From Pseudomonadota bacterium (GTDB lineage Bacteria; Pseudomonadota; Gammaproteobacteria; Burkholderiales; Methylophilaceae): a stretch of 64,000 bases of DNA. Of the stretch, positions 37,657-48,569 are shown piece by piece; the first letter of the stretch is position 1; the number at the start of each line of letters is the position of its first letter. Position numbers and translations under genes: made by a program. A model generated the notes under the pieces. The model was not told the DNA's origin. It was given only the letters and a program-made list of their open reading frames with translations, and did no database searches. The stretch spans positions 62,001 through 126,000 of the forward strand of contig JAKQTN010000077.1 in NCBI GenBank assembly GCA_029563075.1. Reading direction: 5' to 3'.

Positions 37657-39320
37657 TTACACTGCTTAAAAACGGCAAACTGTACGACCCCGCACACGGC
37701 ATAGATGGCGTGGTACAGGATATTTACATCCGCGACGGGTGCATTATCGCCAAGCCAAACGCTCACGAAAAAATCACACAAGCCTACGATTTGACTGGCA
37801 AAGTGGTGATGGCAGGCGCTATCGACATGCACAGCCACATTGGCGGCGGCAAGGTGAATATCGCACGCATGATGCTGCCGGAGTTTCAGGAGACGAAAAA
37901 CTATAGCGAACCTGATGCGCATGTCTGCACACCGAATTGCAGCCACAATGCAACGCCCAGCACGACGGATACGGGTTTCCGCTACATTGAAATGGGCTAT
38001 ACCGCCGCCTTCGAGCCTGCGATTTTGCCGATCAATGCACGCCATGCGCACCTGGAAATGGGCGATACGCCGATGATAGACAAAGGCGGCTACGCCATGC
38101 TTGGTAATGACGATTATTTTTTGCGGCTTTTAGCGAATCGCGCAGATCAAAAAACCATTAACGACTACGTGGCGTGGACACTCGCAGCCACGCAAGCCAT
38201 TGGCATTAAAGTAGTGAACCCCGGCGGAATTTCAGCATTTAAATTTAACCAGCGTAGGCTGGATTTGGATGAAAACAATATCCACTATCAGGTTTCGCCG
38301 CGCGAGATTCTAAAAAGCCTAAGCACTGCGGTGCATCAACTAGGCATTGCCAAGCCTTTGCATGTCCATTGCAACAATCTTGGGGCGGCAGGCAACTTTG
38401 AAACTACACTCAACACCATGGGTGCAAGCGATGGTTTGCCCATGCACCTTACGCACATTCAGTTTCACAGTTACGGCACAGAAGGCGATAAAAAATTCTC
38501 GTCCGCCGCCGCGCAGATTGCCGAGGCACTCAATAAAAACAAGCACATCACTGCCGATGTCGGGCAGATTCTATTCGGGCAAACTGTAACAGCATCTGGC
38601 GACACCATGATGCAGCACCTGAACGCAAAACATGCCAACCCGAAGAAATCCGTCATTATGGATATTGAATGCGATGCGGGCTGTGGTGTGGTGCCGTTTA
38701 AATACCGCGACCAGAATTACGTCAATGCGCTGCAATGGGCGATTGGCCTGGAGCTATTCCTTTCCGTAGAAGACCCTTGGCGCATCTTTTTGACTACCGA
38801 CCACCCGAATGGCGCGCCGTTTACCAGCTACCCGCATCTGATTCGTCTACTGATGGACAAAACCTTCCGAAACGGGGCATTTGCCAAGTTGAATCTGGAC
38901 GCACAGGCCATGAGCAATCTCACCAGTCTGAACCGCGAATACAGCCTGTATGAAATCGCCATCATGACGCGCGCCGGCGCAGCCAGACTAATTGGCCTAA
39001 ACGACCGAGGGCATTTAGGCATCGGCGCGGCAGCAGATATTACCGTGTATACCGATCAAGCCGACCGTGAAGCCATGTTTAGCAAACCTGATTATGTATT
39101 TAAGGATGGTGAGCTCGTGGTGAAAAACGGTAAAGTGGTGAAAGTGGTGTGGGGCGCAACGCATACCGCCAAACCTGCATTTGATCACAGTGCAGAACAA
39201 GGCCTAAAAGAATATTTTGAAAAATATCATACGATTCAATTAGATAACTTCAAGATTTCAGATGATGAAATCACGCAGGATGGGCGTGGACAAGTGATAA
39301 CACACACCAACAAATCATGA
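37653..39320 (+). CDS. fhcA: Formyltransferase/hydrolase complex subunit A (FwdA-like amidohydrolase)
   Basis: A 555-residue metal-dependent amidohydrolase, the hydrolytic subunit of Fhc that frees formate from the formylated C1 carrier. The metal-binding HxH is His60 and His62 (DMHSHIGGG). Later metal or catalytic regions include IKVVNPGGISAF, LHVHCNNLG and the Asp in FLTTDHPNGAPF. It overlaps fhcB by four bases and fhcD by four bases. In methylotrophic betaproteobacteria the H4MPT route is a main path for formaldehyde oxidation, so this operon is central to energy metabolism. Confidence 0.97.
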   Translation: MITLLKNGKLYDPAHGIDGVVQDIYIRDGCIIAKPNAHEKITQAYDLTGKVVMAGAIDMHSHIGGGKVNIARMMLPEFQETKNYSEPDAHVCTPNCSHNATPSTTDTGFRYIEMGYTAAFEPAILPINARHAHLEMGDTPMIDKGGYAMLGNDDYFLRLLANRADQKTINDYVAWTLAATQAIGIKVVNPGGISAFKFNQRRLDLDENNIHYQVSPREILKSLSTAVHQLGIAKPLHVHCNNLGAAGNFETTLNTMGASDGLPMHLTHIQFHSYGTEGDKKFSSAAAQIAEALNKNKHITADVGQILFGQTVTASGDTMMQHLNAKHANPKKSVIMDIECDAGCGVVPFKYRDQNYVNALQWAIGLELFLSVEDPWRIFLTTDHPNGAPFTSYPHLIRLLMDKTFRNGAFAKLNLDAQAMSNLTSLNREYSLYEIAIMTRAGAARLIGLNDRGHLGIGAAADITVYTDQADREAMFSKPDYVFKDGELVVKNGKVVKVVWGATHTAKPAFDHSAEQGLKEYFEKYHTIQLDNFKISDDEITQDGRGQVITHTNKS

Positions 39321-40219
39321 TCATTAACGGCATAAAAATTGACGACACCTTTGCGGAAGCATTCAACATGCGCGGCACGCGGGTACTCATCACCGCACAA
39401 AACCTCAAGTGGGCGTATCATGCGGCCAACGCCATGACCGGCTTTGCCACCAGCGTGATCGGCTGCGGGGTCGAGGCTGGCATTGAGCGTGAATTACCTG
39501 CTGAAGAAACACCTGACAGCAGGCCTGGCGTCAGCATTCTGATGTTCGCCATGGGCAGCAAAGTGCTCATGCAGCAGCTGGAAACCCGCATGGGCCAATG
39601 CATACTCACCTGCCCGACTGCTGCTGCGTTTGCAGGTATCGAGAGTGAAGACAAAATCAATCTGGGCAAACATCTGCGCTATTTTGGCGATGGCTACCAG
39701 TCCTCGAAGCTGATTAACGGTATCCGCTACTGGCGCATCCCGGTGATGGATGGCGAGTTTCTAACGCAGGAAACCACCGGCATGGTGCGCGCGATTGGCG
39801 GCGGCAATTTTCTCATCCTGGCGACTTCCCAGCCTGCCGCGCTGGCTGCTGCAGAAGCGGCAATCGATGCCATGAAACAATTGCCCAATGTGATCATGCC
39901 CTTCCCCGGCGGCGTGGTGCGCTCTGGCTCCAAGGTGGGGAGCAAGTACCCGAAAATGTTCGCTTCGACCAACGATGCCTTCTGCCCTACCCTGAAAGGC
40001 ATCGTGAACACAGAGTTAGATGACGATATTGAATCGGTGATGGAAATCGTGATTGACGGCCTGACATTCGAAGACATCGCTACATCTATGCGGGTCGGCA
40101 TAGAAGCCATTTGCCGGCTGGAAAACAGCGGCGTCAAGCGCATCTCCGCAGGCAATTACGGCGGCAAGTTAGGGCCGCACTTATTCAGGCTGCATGAAAT
40201 TTTAGGCCACAAATCATGA
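39317..40219 (+). CDS. fhcD: Formylmethanofuran:tetrahydromethanopterin formyltransferase (Ftr/FhcD)
   Basis: A 300-residue protein of the Ftr family, the formyl-transfer subunit of the Fhc complex. It starts MIINGIKIDDTFAEAFNMRGTRVLITA, continues with CGVEAGIERELPAEETPDSRPG and ends near KISAGNYGGKLGPHLF-like residues (ISAGNYGGKLGPHLFRLHEI). Length matches the archaeal enzymes (about 297). It moves the formyl group from H4MPT to the methanofuran analogue. Overlaps neighbouring genes by ATGA on both sides. Confidence 0.97.
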   Translation: MIINGIKIDDTFAEAFNMRGTRVLITAQNLKWAYHAANAMTGFATSVIGCGVEAGIERELPAEETPDSRPGVSILMFAMGSKVLMQQLETRMGQCILTCPTAAAFAGIESEDKINLGKHLRYFGDGYQSSKLINGIRYWRIPVMDGEFLTQETTGMVRAIGGGNFLILATSQPAALAAAEAAIDAMKQLPNVIMPFPGGVVRSGSKVGSKYPKMFASTNDAFCPTLKGIVNTELDDDIESVMEIVIDGLTFEDIATSMRVGIEAICRLENSGVKRISAGNYGGKLGPHLFRLHEILGHKS

Positions 40220-40887
40220 GTGCACTTACCTTTACACTCAAGCACACCATCAACCACAGGCTGGATTGTCGCCGCCTTACCCCGGACGGCTTGGGGGGAT
40301 TAAACCTGCAGCAGATTTTGCAACTGAAGTTGTCGCTGCAGCACAACTCACCTCAAGTGGCTGATTTTTTTGAAGTTTCCGGCAACGACACTGAAAATAT
40401 TATTTTTAGAAACTGCAAGCAGCTTGATTACATCGGCCACAAAATGTCGCATGGCAAAATTACCGCCGAGGACGATGCGGGTGATTTTTTAGGCGCTCAA
40501 ATGCAGAATGGAATCATTCTGTGTAAAAAAAATGTCGGGGACAGGGCTGGCGACAGCATGCGCCGCGGCCTCATTTTAATTGACGGCAAGGCGGGCGATT
40601 ACTGTGGCAGCCGCATGATAGCAGGTACCATTGGCGTGTTTGGCAGTGTTGGCAATTACGTTGGTTTTAGCATGAAGCGCGGAACCATCCTGCTGAAAAA
40701 TATGCCGTCTTTACATGCCACGATTCAAAACTGCGGCACGCATACCCTGCCGTTTCTGGCGCTGTTGTTTCGCTCTTTCAGGTCACTTCCGACAGCATTC
40801 AATCAAATCCAGACCAACCGCGTACAACGTTTTGCGGGCGATTTGGCCTGCAACGGCAATGGCGAGATTTTAGTCATTTCGTCTTAA
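40216..40887 (+). CDS. fhcC: Formyltransferase/hydrolase complex subunit C (FwdC-like), short form
   Basis: A 223-residue protein with the GXGXG-repeat beta-helix of FwdC and glutamate synthase alpha subunits. The repeats read DAGDFLGAQMQNGIIL, VGDRAGDSMRRGLILI, AGDYCGSRMIAGTIGV and VGNYVGFSMKRGTILL. It is a structural subunit of Fhc and in known Fhc helps bind the methanofuran analogue complex. It is about 45 residues shorter than the FhcC proteins I know (about 260-270), with the shortage in the repeat region, so it may have lost two or so coils. Last gene of the operon. Confidence 0.9.
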   Translation: MSALTFTLKHTINHRLDCRRLTPDGLGGLNLQQILQLKLSLQHNSPQVADFFEVSGNDTENIIFRNCKQLDYIGHKMSHGKITAEDDAGDFLGAQMQNGIILCKKNVGDRAGDSMRRGLILIDGKAGDYCGSRMIAGTIGVFGSVGNYVGFSMKRGTILLKNMPSLHATIQNCGTHTLPFLALLFRSFRSLPTAFNQIQTNRVQRFAGDLACNGNGEILVISS

Positions 40888-40933
40888 CTGGCGCGAGTGC
40901 TAAAATAGCACTTTGTTTGATTGACTTTGCAAC

Positions 40934-41866
40934 ATGTCCAAATACCTCACCGCCGCGCTGTATAAATTTGTTAGCCTGCCCGATTACAAAACCCTGCAAG
41001 CTCCCATACTGGCTGAATGCCAAAAACACAACATCAAAGGCACGCTATTATTGGCAGGAGAGGGCATCAACGGCACCATTGCCGGCCTGCCGGATGACGT
41101 TCGCAAAGTGCTTGATTACTTAAGGCAGGACCCTGTTTTCAAACAACGACTTGCCAATCTGGAGCATAAAGAATCCTACGCTGATGAGCACCCGTTTTAC
41201 CGCATGAAGGTGAAGCTGAAAAAAGAGATCGTCACCATGGGCGTGCCGAGCGTGAACCCCAACAACACGGTTGGTACTTATGTCAAACCTGAAGACTGGA
41301 ACGCGTTGATTTCAGACCCGGACGTGATTCTGCTGGACACGCGCAACGATTACGAAGTGCATATCGGCACATTCAAAGGCGCGGTTGACCCAAAAACCAC
41401 CACCTTCCGGGAGTTTCCAGAATTTATCGCGCAAAACCTGGATAAAACTAAAAATAAAAAAGTCGCCATGTTCTGCACCGGCGGCATCCGCTGCGAAAAA
41501 GCCTCGTCTTTCATGAAAGAACAAGGCTTTGAAGAGGTGTATCACCTGCAAGGCGGCATTTTGAAATACCTGGAAACCGTGCCCGAGGCGCAAAGCCAGT
41601 GGCAAGGCGAATGCTTTGTGTTCGACCAGCGCGTGGCCGTTAAGCATGGGCTGGAGGTGGGCGATTACGACCAGTGCTATGCCTGCCGCATGCCGCTCTC
41701 GCAGGAAGAAATGCAAAGCCCGCAATATGTGGCCGGCATTTCGTGCCCGCATTGTTATGATAAAGTTTCTGAAGAAAAACGTGCCGCGCTGACTGAAAGG
41801 CAAAAGCAGGTCATGCTCGCTAAACAGCGTGGAGAAGCGCATATTGGGGAAAAACTGAAGAAATAA
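40934..41866 (+). CDS. trhO: tRNA uridine(34) hydroxylase TrhO (YceA), rhodanese domain
   Basis: A 310-residue protein that uses oxygen to make 5-hydroxyuridine at tRNA position 34. The N-terminal acylphosphatase-like domain carries [16 protein letters not shown] (residues 36-51). The rhodanese-like domain has the active Cys181 in [12 protein letters not shown]-terminal zinc-ribbon-like segment has two CxxC pairs (CYACRMPL and CPHC). It follows the fhc operon by 46 nt, and a strong terminator follows. It could be cotranscribed with fhc, but no link is known. Confidence 0.95.
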   Translation: MSKYLTAALYKFVSLPDYKTLQAPILAECQKHNIKGTLLLAGEGINGTIAGLPDDVRKVLDYLRQDPVFKQRLANLEHKESYADEHPFYRMKVKLKKEIVTMGVPSVNPNNTVGTYVKPEDWNALISDPDVILLDTRNDYEVHIGTFKGAVDPKTTTFREFPEFIAQNLDKTKNKKVAMFCTGGIRCEKASSFMKEQGFEEVYHLQGGILKYLETVPEAQSQWQGECFVFDQRVAVKHGLEVGDYDQCYACRMPLSQEEMQSPQYVAGISCPHCYDKVSEEKRAALTERQKQVMLAKQRGEAHIGEKLKK

Positions 41867-41892
41867 AAAAACCACCGCAAGGGTGGTTTTTT
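41865..41892. terminator. Bidirectional intrinsic terminator
   Basis: Stem CCACC-GCAAG-GGTGG flanked by an A-run on the left and a T-run on the right, so it can end trhO transcripts on the plus strand and the tmRNA transcript on the minus strand. Confidence 0.85.
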
Positions 41893-41899
41893 ATTGTTT

Positions 41900-42268
41900 T
41901 GGTGGAGATGGGGGGAATCGAACCCCCGTCCGCAAGCCCGCCACAGACAGTTCTACATACTTAGCCTGGTTGTTTAGTTTGATCTTGCATGCACCAACCG
42001 ACAAGCATCTGCAAGACGAGTTACCTTAAGGTTAATGAAGTGCCAAGTAACCCGACACAACACGTATCCCGTGTATATGACGCTGCGATGGTTTTTAAGG
42101 CCACCCACCCCACGGGAGAGATGGTGCAGCGTCCAGCCGGTATTAAGCGGCTAGAGCGTAAGTTTCGTCGTTTGCGACTATACTTTTTCAGATGGATTTA
42201 CGAGGAAACCTGAACCCTCGGTATGCCCTGCACTGCTTTGTAACCCACGTCGAAACCGGGTCATCCCC
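41900..42268 (-). ncRNA. ssrA: Transfer-messenger RNA (tmRNA)
   Basis: The minus strand reads GGGGATGACCCGG at the 5' end (from 42268) and ends with a T-arm (GGTTCGATTCCCCCC) and CATCTCCACCA (to 41900). The 7-bp acceptor stem GGGGATG/CATCTCC pairs with one G-U. The tag reading frame on the minus strand spans 42143-42175 and encodes ANDETYALAA followed by TAA, a typical betaproteobacterial degradation tag. Length is 369 nt. It rescues stalled ribosomes with SmpB, whose gene lies just upstream on the same strand. A TATAAT on the minus strand at 42323-42328 may be its promoter -10. Confidence 0.95.
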
Positions 42269-42330
42269 AAATCAGTATTACTATGACTAATAAAACATAA
42301 ATTAGTTTTATTGGTTGGCTAAATTATACG

Positions 42331-42780
42331 CTACTTGTTATGTGCCCGCATGATTCTGCCTTTTTCACGCTCCCAATCACGCGCTTTTTCGGTGTCACGC
42401 TTATCGTGCTGTTTTTTACCTTTTGCCAGGCCGATTTGTAGCTTAATGCGCCCTTTTGAGAAATGCATATCCAGCGGCACTAATGTATAGCCGGCGCGCT
42501 CGACCTTGCCAATCAGCTTTGCAATTTCCTCATTATGTAACAATAGCTTACGCGTTCTGATGGCGTCTGGGCGTATATGCGTAGAAGCTGCACCCAGTGG
42601 CGTGATATGGCAGCCGATGAGGTATATTTCACCACGCTGAATAATGACATACGCTTCTTTAAGATTGACGTGGTTATCGCGGATAGCTTTGACTTCCCAG
42701 CCTTCCAGCACAATGCCGGCTTCGTATTTTTCTTCGATAAAGTAATCGAAAAAAGCTTTTTTATTTTGGGCGATACTCAT
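42331..42780 (-). CDS. smpB: tmRNA-binding protein SmpB
   Basis: About 149 residues from ATG 42780 ([22 protein letters not shown]). The OB-fold core and the basic C-terminal tail ([21 protein letters not shown]) needed for mimicking the anticodon side in the ribosome are both present. It binds tmRNA and is required for trans-translation. It directly precedes ssrA on the same strand. It is divergent from ratA, with about 60 nt between start codons. Confidence 0.97.
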   Translation of the reverse strand: MSIAQNKKAFFDYFIEEKYEAGIVLEGWEVKAIRDNHVNLKEAYVIIQRGEIYLIGCHITPLGAASTHIRPDAIRTRKLLLHNEEIAKLIGKVERAGYTLVPLDMHFSKGRIKLQIGLAKGKKQHDKRDTEKARDWEREKGRIMRAHNK

Positions 42781-42842
42781 AAAACACAATATTTCTTAGC
42801 GAATGACTTAAAATAGCATTTTACGCTAGTTTGAATGTTGCA

Positions 42843-43292
42843 ATGAATAAGGTAGAAAAAACGGTATTGGTTTTACACTCTGCGGAGCAAATGTTTACTT
42901 TAGTAGACGCCGTAGAAAATTATCCAAAATTTCTGTTCTGGTGTGGCGGCGTGGATTTGCACGAGCGCACAGAAACCAGCACCAGCGCGACCTTGCACAT
43001 TAACTATCACGGACTGAAACAAAATTTTACAACGCAAAATCACAAAACATTTCCGCATACTATGGAAATAAAACTGAAAAACGGGCCGTTTAAGCATTTG
43101 GAAGGCGATTGGCGATTTATTGAATTACGGCCGGATGCCTGTAAAATCGAATTCAGATTGAACTACGAATTTGCCAATGAATTTTTAGAGAAAATGATTG
43201 CGCCGGTATTTGGCCATATTGCCAATACGTTTGTGGATGGCTTTGTAGCGCGCGCAGATAAAATTTATAGCATGAAGGACGCCAATGAGTAG
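42843..43292 (+). CDS. ratA: RatA-like START/polyketide-cyclase family protein
   Basis: About 149 residues from ATG 42843 (MNKVEKTVLVLHSAEQMFTLV); TTG 42831 is also in frame. It has the Coq10/RatA fold: the HSAEQMFTLVDAVENYPKFLFWC opening and the FEFANEFLEKMI-type C-terminal helix (visible as YEFANEFLEKMIAPVFGHI). E. coli RatA has been described as a 50S-binding toxin, whereas relatives bind ubiquinone. It overlaps rnfH by eight bases, the standard ratA-rnfH pair next to smpB. Confidence 0.93.
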   Translation: MNKVEKTVLVLHSAEQMFTLVDAVENYPKFLFWCGGVDLHERTETSTSATLHINYHGLKQNFTTQNHKTFPHTMEIKLKNGPFKHLEGDWRFIELRPDACKIEFRLNYEFANEFLEKMIAPVFGHIANTFVDGFVARADKIYSMKDANE

Positions 43293-43611
43293 CCAAAATA
43301 TAATGGTGGAAGTCGCCTATGCACTACCGCATCAGCAACTCATCATTCCCGTGCATATGCCGCCAGGAGCCGATGCAGAAGCGGCAATTCAGGCATCTGG
43401 CATACTGCAGAAATTCCCTGAAATTGACCTGAAAGTGAATCAGATCGGTATTTTTGGAAAACTCACCAGACTTGAAACACCACTGCGTAATCTGGACCGC
43501 GTCGAGATTTATCGCCCGCTGATTGCCGACCCGAAAGAAGTGCGCAAACAGCGCGCCGCAGATGGAAAAATCATGAAAAAAGGCGGTGGAGATGCACCGC
43601 CTGAAGATTGA
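43285..43611 (+). CDS. rnfH: RnfH-family ubiquitin-like protein
   Basis: A 108-residue protein with a beta-grasp fold. Family features are VEVAYALPHQQLIIPVHMP at the N-terminus, the conserved IGIFGKLTRLETPL segment and DRVEIYRPLIADPKEVRKQRA. Its role is unknown; it accompanies ratA and smpB in many proteobacteria. It overlaps ratA by eight bases. The tail is rich in Gly and Lys, as usual. Confidence 0.93.
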   Translation: MSSQNIMVEVAYALPHQQLIIPVHMPPGADAEAAIQASGILQKFPEIDLKVNQIGIFGKLTRLETPLRNLDRVEIYRPLIADPKEVRKQRAADGKIMKKGGGDAPPED

Positions 43612-43624
43612 TAGTTACAACAAA

Positions 43625-44137
43625 CTAATTGCAGTTTTCGTTAATTTCTCTTTGCGCTTGTTCTTTGCCGGCCTGTAAATCACTGTCACCCATATATTCA
43701 CGCTCGCCTTTTTCGTTCATTTTGTAAACACGTCCACCTTGGGTATAAGTTTCGTAGTTGGCTTTGGCGGCCTTGCAATTTTCCGCTTTTCTTTTTGCCT
43801 CTGCCTCTTTTTCCTGTTTGTTTCTTTTTTCCGCTTCGGCGTTACGCTGACGTTGCGCTGCCGCCTCGTCCGCAGCATTCACAGGTATTGGCGGAGGATC
43901 TTTCATGGCAGGTGAAGTTTGCCGAGTATTTTCTACAGGCGCCAGCGGTTCTTTACCGGTAGGAGTCGCAGGCTTTTTTTTGCCTCCAATAGCTTCTTGT
44001 TTTACATTTGAAGGTGGCGGCGTATCGGTATATCGAATCGAGCCGTCTTTATCTTTCCATTTATAGATTTCCGCGTGGCTTAGCAACGGTGCTGTGATAA
44101 ACATCATTAAAGCTAAGAGCAAATGTAGATATTTCAT
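43625..44137 (-). CDS. DUF4124 domain-containing exported protein
   Basis: A 170-residue protein with a signal peptide (residues 1-22, ending SHA) followed by the DUF4124 motif EIYKWKDKDGSIRYTDTPPPSNVK. The middle is a Pro-rich linker and a highly charged helical segment (AEKRNKQEKEAEAKRKAE), and the C-terminus has one Cys pair (NCKAAKA and ENCN). Periplasmic, function unknown. It is convergent with rnfH and divergent from guaB, with 224 nt upstream. Confidence 0.85.
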   Translation of the reverse strand: MKYLHLLLALMMFITAPLLSHAEIYKWKDKDGSIRYTDTPPPSNVKQEAIGGKKKPATPTGKEPLAPVENTRQTSPAMKDPPPIPVNAADEAAAQRQRNAEAEKRNKQEKEAEAKRKAENCKAAKANYETYTQGGRVYKMNEKGEREYMGDSDLQAGKEQAQREINENCN

Positions 44138-44329
44138 ATTATGTTCCTATCCATTTTACCAATGTTGCCCTTGGTAGATTTTGTCGTTAAGCAACGTTTT
44201 TATCGAAAATTTAGTTTACTTCGCGCCGATTAATTTAGATATTAATTGATAATTTAACGATTACTTCATGTTTTTAATCATATTTCACGCAATTGAGCTT
44301 ACCAACTTTTAATAAGCATTGCAAATCTG

Positions 44330-44335
44330 TATAAT
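44330..44335 (+). promoter_or_regulatory. Likely -10 element of the guaBA promoter
   Basis: A perfect TATAAT lies 26 bp upstream of the guaB ATG, with AAGGA at 44351-44355 as the ribosome binding site. No strong -35 hexamer is seen. The rest of the 224-bp gap (44138-44361) is AT-rich and shows no further feature that I recognise. Confidence 0.55.
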
Positions 44336-44358
44336 CTCGTTTTGGAAATTAAGGATAA

Positions 44359-45821
<1,463 letters not shown>

Positions 45822-45822
<1 letters not shown>

Positions 45823-45855
45823 CCTGCAGACCGCATGGATATTGGCTCTGCAGGC
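45822..45855 (+). repeat. Conserved-loop hairpin, copy 1 (guaB-guaA gap)
   Basis: Perfect 9-bp stem GCCTGCAGA/TCTGCAGGC enclosing the 16-nt loop CCGCATGGATATTGGC. It begins at the last base of the guaB stop codon and ends 11 nt before the guaA ATG. The guaA ribosome binding site (AGG) directly follows the stem. The same loop occurs in a hairpin at 50848-50885 with a different but still paired stem. No U-tract follows, so it is not a plain terminator. Confidence 0.75.
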
Positions 45856-45866
45856 AGGTATTTTAT

Positions 45867-47474
45867 ATGAATCACTCAAAAATCCTTATTCTCGATTTCG
45901 GCTCACAAGTCACCCAGCTCATCGCACGCCGTGTGCGCGAGGCGCATGTGTACTGCGAGATCCATCCCTGCGACGTGTCAAACGAGTTCGTCAAAGACTT
46001 TGGCGCAAAGGGCATCATCCTTTCGGGCAGCCATGCCAGCGCTTACGAAGAAGATACTGACAGAGCGCCGCAAGCGGTATTCGAGCTGGGCGTGCCGGTT
46101 CTGGGCATTTGTTACGGCATGCAAACCATGGCGCAACAGTTAGGCGGCAAAGTAGAGGCTTGCCATAAGCGTGAATTCGGTTACGCTGAAATCCGCGCCC
46201 GCGGCCATTCTGCGCTATTTAGAGATATTCAGGGCCGCACCAATGCTGAAGGTCATGGCCTGCTGGATGTATGGATGAGCCACGGCGACAAAGTCACCGA
46301 ATTACCGCCCGGCTTTAAGGTTATTGCCAGCAACGAAACCACGCCCATCGCTGCGTTTGCGGATGAAACACGCAAATTCTACGGCGTGCAATTCCATCCC
46401 GAAGTCACGCATACCAAACAAGGCCAGGCTATGCTTGAGCGCTTTGTGCTGGAAATTTGCGGTGCAAAACCTGACTGGGTGATGAAAGACCACATTGCGG
46501 AAGCCGTTGAAAAAATCCGTTTGGAAGTCGGTGACGAAGAAGTCATTTTAGGCCTGTCGGGTGGCGTGGATTCCAGCGTTGCCGCTGCGCTGATTCACCG
46601 CGCGATTGGGAGCCAACTCACCTGTGTTTTTGTTGACCACGGCCTGCTGCGCCTTGATGAAGGCGACATGGTGATGGAGATGTTCGTTGGCAAACTGCAT
46701 GCGCGAGTCATCCGCGTGGACGCGGTTAGCCAGTTTATGGGGCATCTGAGCGGCGTGACCGATCCGGAAGCGAAACGCAAGATCATCGGCCGCGAGTTTG
46801 TAGAAGTGTTCAAAACAGAGGCTGCCAAACTGAAGGCGGGTGATGGCGGGCATAAAGGTGCGACATTTCTGGCGCAAGGCACGATTTACCCGGATGTGAT
46901 TGAATCCGGCGGCGCAAAATCCAAAAAGGCCGTCACTATCAAAAGCCACCACAACGTGGGTGGTTTACCGGAAACACTCGGCTTAAAATTGCTGGAGCCG
47001 TTACGTGACCTGTTCAAGGATGAGGTGCGCGAACTCGGTGTCGCGCTTGGCTTGCCGCATGACATGGTGTACCGCCACCCCTTCCCCGGACCCGGTTTAG
47101 GTGTGCGTATTCTGGGCGAAGTCAAAAAGGATTACGCCGATTTGTTACGCCGCGCCGATGCGATTTTTATCGAGGAATTACGCAACACCCAGGATGAAAA
47201 AACCGGTAAAAGCTGGTACGACCTCACCAGCCAGGCTTTTGCAGTATTTTTACCTGTGAAGTCTGTCGGCGTGATGGGCGATGGGCGCACCTATGATTAT
47301 GTGGTCGCCCTGCGCGCCGTGGTCACCAGCGACTTCATGACTGCGCACTGGGCAGAACTGCCTTACGATCTGCTCGGCCGCGTTTCTAACCGTATCATTA
47401 ACGAAGTGCGCGGCATCAACCGTGTGGTGTACGACATTTCCGGCAAACCGCCCGCGACGATTGAGTGGGAATAG
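45867..47474 (+). CDS. guaA: GMP synthase (glutamine-hydrolysing)
   Basis: A 535-residue protein. The N-terminal class I glutamine amidotransferase has the nucleophile in GICYGMQ and the HPEVTHT His-Glu pair. The ATP pyrophosphatase domain has the P-loop GLSGGVDSS. The C-terminal dimerisation domain ends [10 protein letters not shown]. It converts XMP to GMP. A hairpin precedes the start by 11 nt and may affect its translation. Confidence 0.98.
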   Translation: MNHSKILILDFGSQVTQLIARRVREAHVYCEIHPCDVSNEFVKDFGAKGIILSGSHASAYEEDTDRAPQAVFELGVPVLGICYGMQTMAQQLGGKVEACHKREFGYAEIRARGHSALFRDIQGRTNAEGHGLLDVWMSHGDKVTELPPGFKVIASNETTPIAAFADETRKFYGVQFHPEVTHTKQGQAMLERFVLEICGAKPDWVMKDHIAEAVEKIRLEVGDEEVILGLSGGVDSSVAAALIHRAIGSQLTCVFVDHGLLRLDEGDMVMEMFVGKLHARVIRVDAVSQFMGHLSGVTDPEAKRKIIGREFVEVFKTEAAKLKAGDGGHKGATFLAQGTIYPDVIESGGAKSKKAVTIKSHHNVGGLPETLGLKLLEPLRDLFKDEVRELGVALGLPHDMVYRHPFPGPGLGVRILGEVKKDYADLLRRADAIFIEELRNTQDEKTGKSWYDLTSQAFAVFLPVKSVGVMGDGRTYDYVVALRAVVTSDFMTAHWAELPYDLLGRVSNRIINEVRGINRVVYDISGKPPATIEWE

Positions 47475-47546
47475 CGCTTAAAAGTTTGATTGTGCTAATA
47501 TCTGCCTGTTAGAATTTACCCAACAAATCAATAAGATGAGGTTGCC

Positions 47547-47999
47547 ATGAAACATTCCATTCATTACTTTCTAGCATTTGCATTGGCACTACTGGCCGGC
47601 TGCGTGAGTGATAAACACGACATTTCCATTTATCCGCAAAAGATTTTTGAAACCGTGCATGCCAAATATCCTGCAGACAAAAACACACTTATTTTCATTG
47701 GCGCGCCAGAAGTCTTTATCGCGCCGCGTTTGGCCAATTGCGAGGTTGAAAAAGATGTCGATACCGGGAAAGTAGCTGCAATTGTGAGCTCACTGGCGCT
47801 TAAATCAAGTACGGTGGTGGTTGCGGGCGAAGACGAATCGCTCACTGCAACAACTATGGCAAAAGCACTTACAAGCGGTAATGATAAAATCAGCGGTGCA
47901 AAAGCCATTGTCATTGGTGCTAAAGAAACACAAAAGCGTCTTGCCGATTTGGCAGCCACAAGCGGTGTTGCGCTTGAGTTTATCGACAACCCTAACTGA
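47547..47999 (+). CDS. Putative lipoprotein of unknown function
   Basis: A 150-residue protein with a signal peptide and lipobox (LALLAGC, Cys19). The mature part alternates hydrophobic strands and polar helices (TLIFIGAPEVFIAPR and AKAIVIGAKETQKRLADL). This could be a small alpha/beta fold in the periplasm. GAGG lies seven bases before the ATG. It is not a family that I recognise. It lies 72 nt downstream of guaA and may share its transcript. Confidence 0.75.
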   Translation: MKHSIHYFLAFALALLAGCVSDKHDISIYPQKIFETVHAKYPADKNTLIFIGAPEVFIAPRLANCEVEKDVDTGKVAAIVSSLALKSSTVVVAGEDESLTATTMAKALTSGNDKISGAKAIVIGAKETQKRLADLAATSGVALEFIDNPN

Positions 48000-48061
48000 T
48001 TATTTACGAAAAAATAACAAGCCAAGCATAGCTGTTAAGCTAGTCTTGGCTTAAAGTTTTT

Positions 48062-48559
48062 ATGAGCCGCGGATTTGTAAAGGAAGATGATTTAGAGCAC
48101 GCTGGTACTGATGTGCCAGAGCGTCCGGTAAGTGCGCATCCAAATTACGTGACAGCCAATGGTTATGCGCAACTGCAGCAGCAGGCTGCCGTATTGGAGA
48201 GAGAAATATCTAGTCTTTCTACCAACAAGGAAGATGCTGGCACACAGCAAAAACTGGCCGTTCTGAATCGCGATTTGCGCTATATTTCGGCCCGGCTGGA
48301 AAGTGCTTTGGTGACCAAACCGGATGCAGCTTCCCAGCTTGTGCTGTTTGGCGCACAAGTGACCGTGGAGGACGAAAATGGCGATAGCCACACCTATGAA
48401 ATTGTAGGCGAGGACGAGGCCGACATTAAAGCCAATAAAGTCAGCTGGACATCGCCTTTGGCCAAAGCGCTTATCGGCCACAGGATTGGCGAAAACGTTG
48501 TGTGGACGCGGCCGGCAGGCAATACCACATTGGAAATTATTGCAATACATTATCAATAG
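48062..48559 (+). CDS. greB: Transcription elongation factor GreB
   Basis: A 165-residue protein of the GreA/GreB family. N-terminal coiled coil (about 40-90) is followed by the FKBP-like domain (VTVEDENGDSHTYEIVGEDEADI to WTRPAGNTTLEIIAIHY). The opening MSRGFVKEDDLE and VPERPVSAHPNYVTANGYAQL indicates the GreB type. It rescues backtracked RNA polymerase by stimulating transcript cleavage. It lies 10 nt before the nitroreductase gene. Confidence 0.9.
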   Translation: MSRGFVKEDDLEHAGTDVPERPVSAHPNYVTANGYAQLQQQAAVLEREISSLSTNKEDAGTQQKLAVLNRDLRYISARLESALVTKPDAASQLVLFGAQVTVEDENGDSHTYEIVGEDEADIKANKVSWTSPLAKALIGHRIGENVVWTRPAGNTTLEIIAIHYQ

Positions 48560-48569
48560 AAAGCTGGAA

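Noticed and set aside
41989-42213. Open frame within the tmRNA region
   Set aside because: It lies on the opposite strand of the tmRNA and has no family match; the only supported frame there is the tag on the minus strand.
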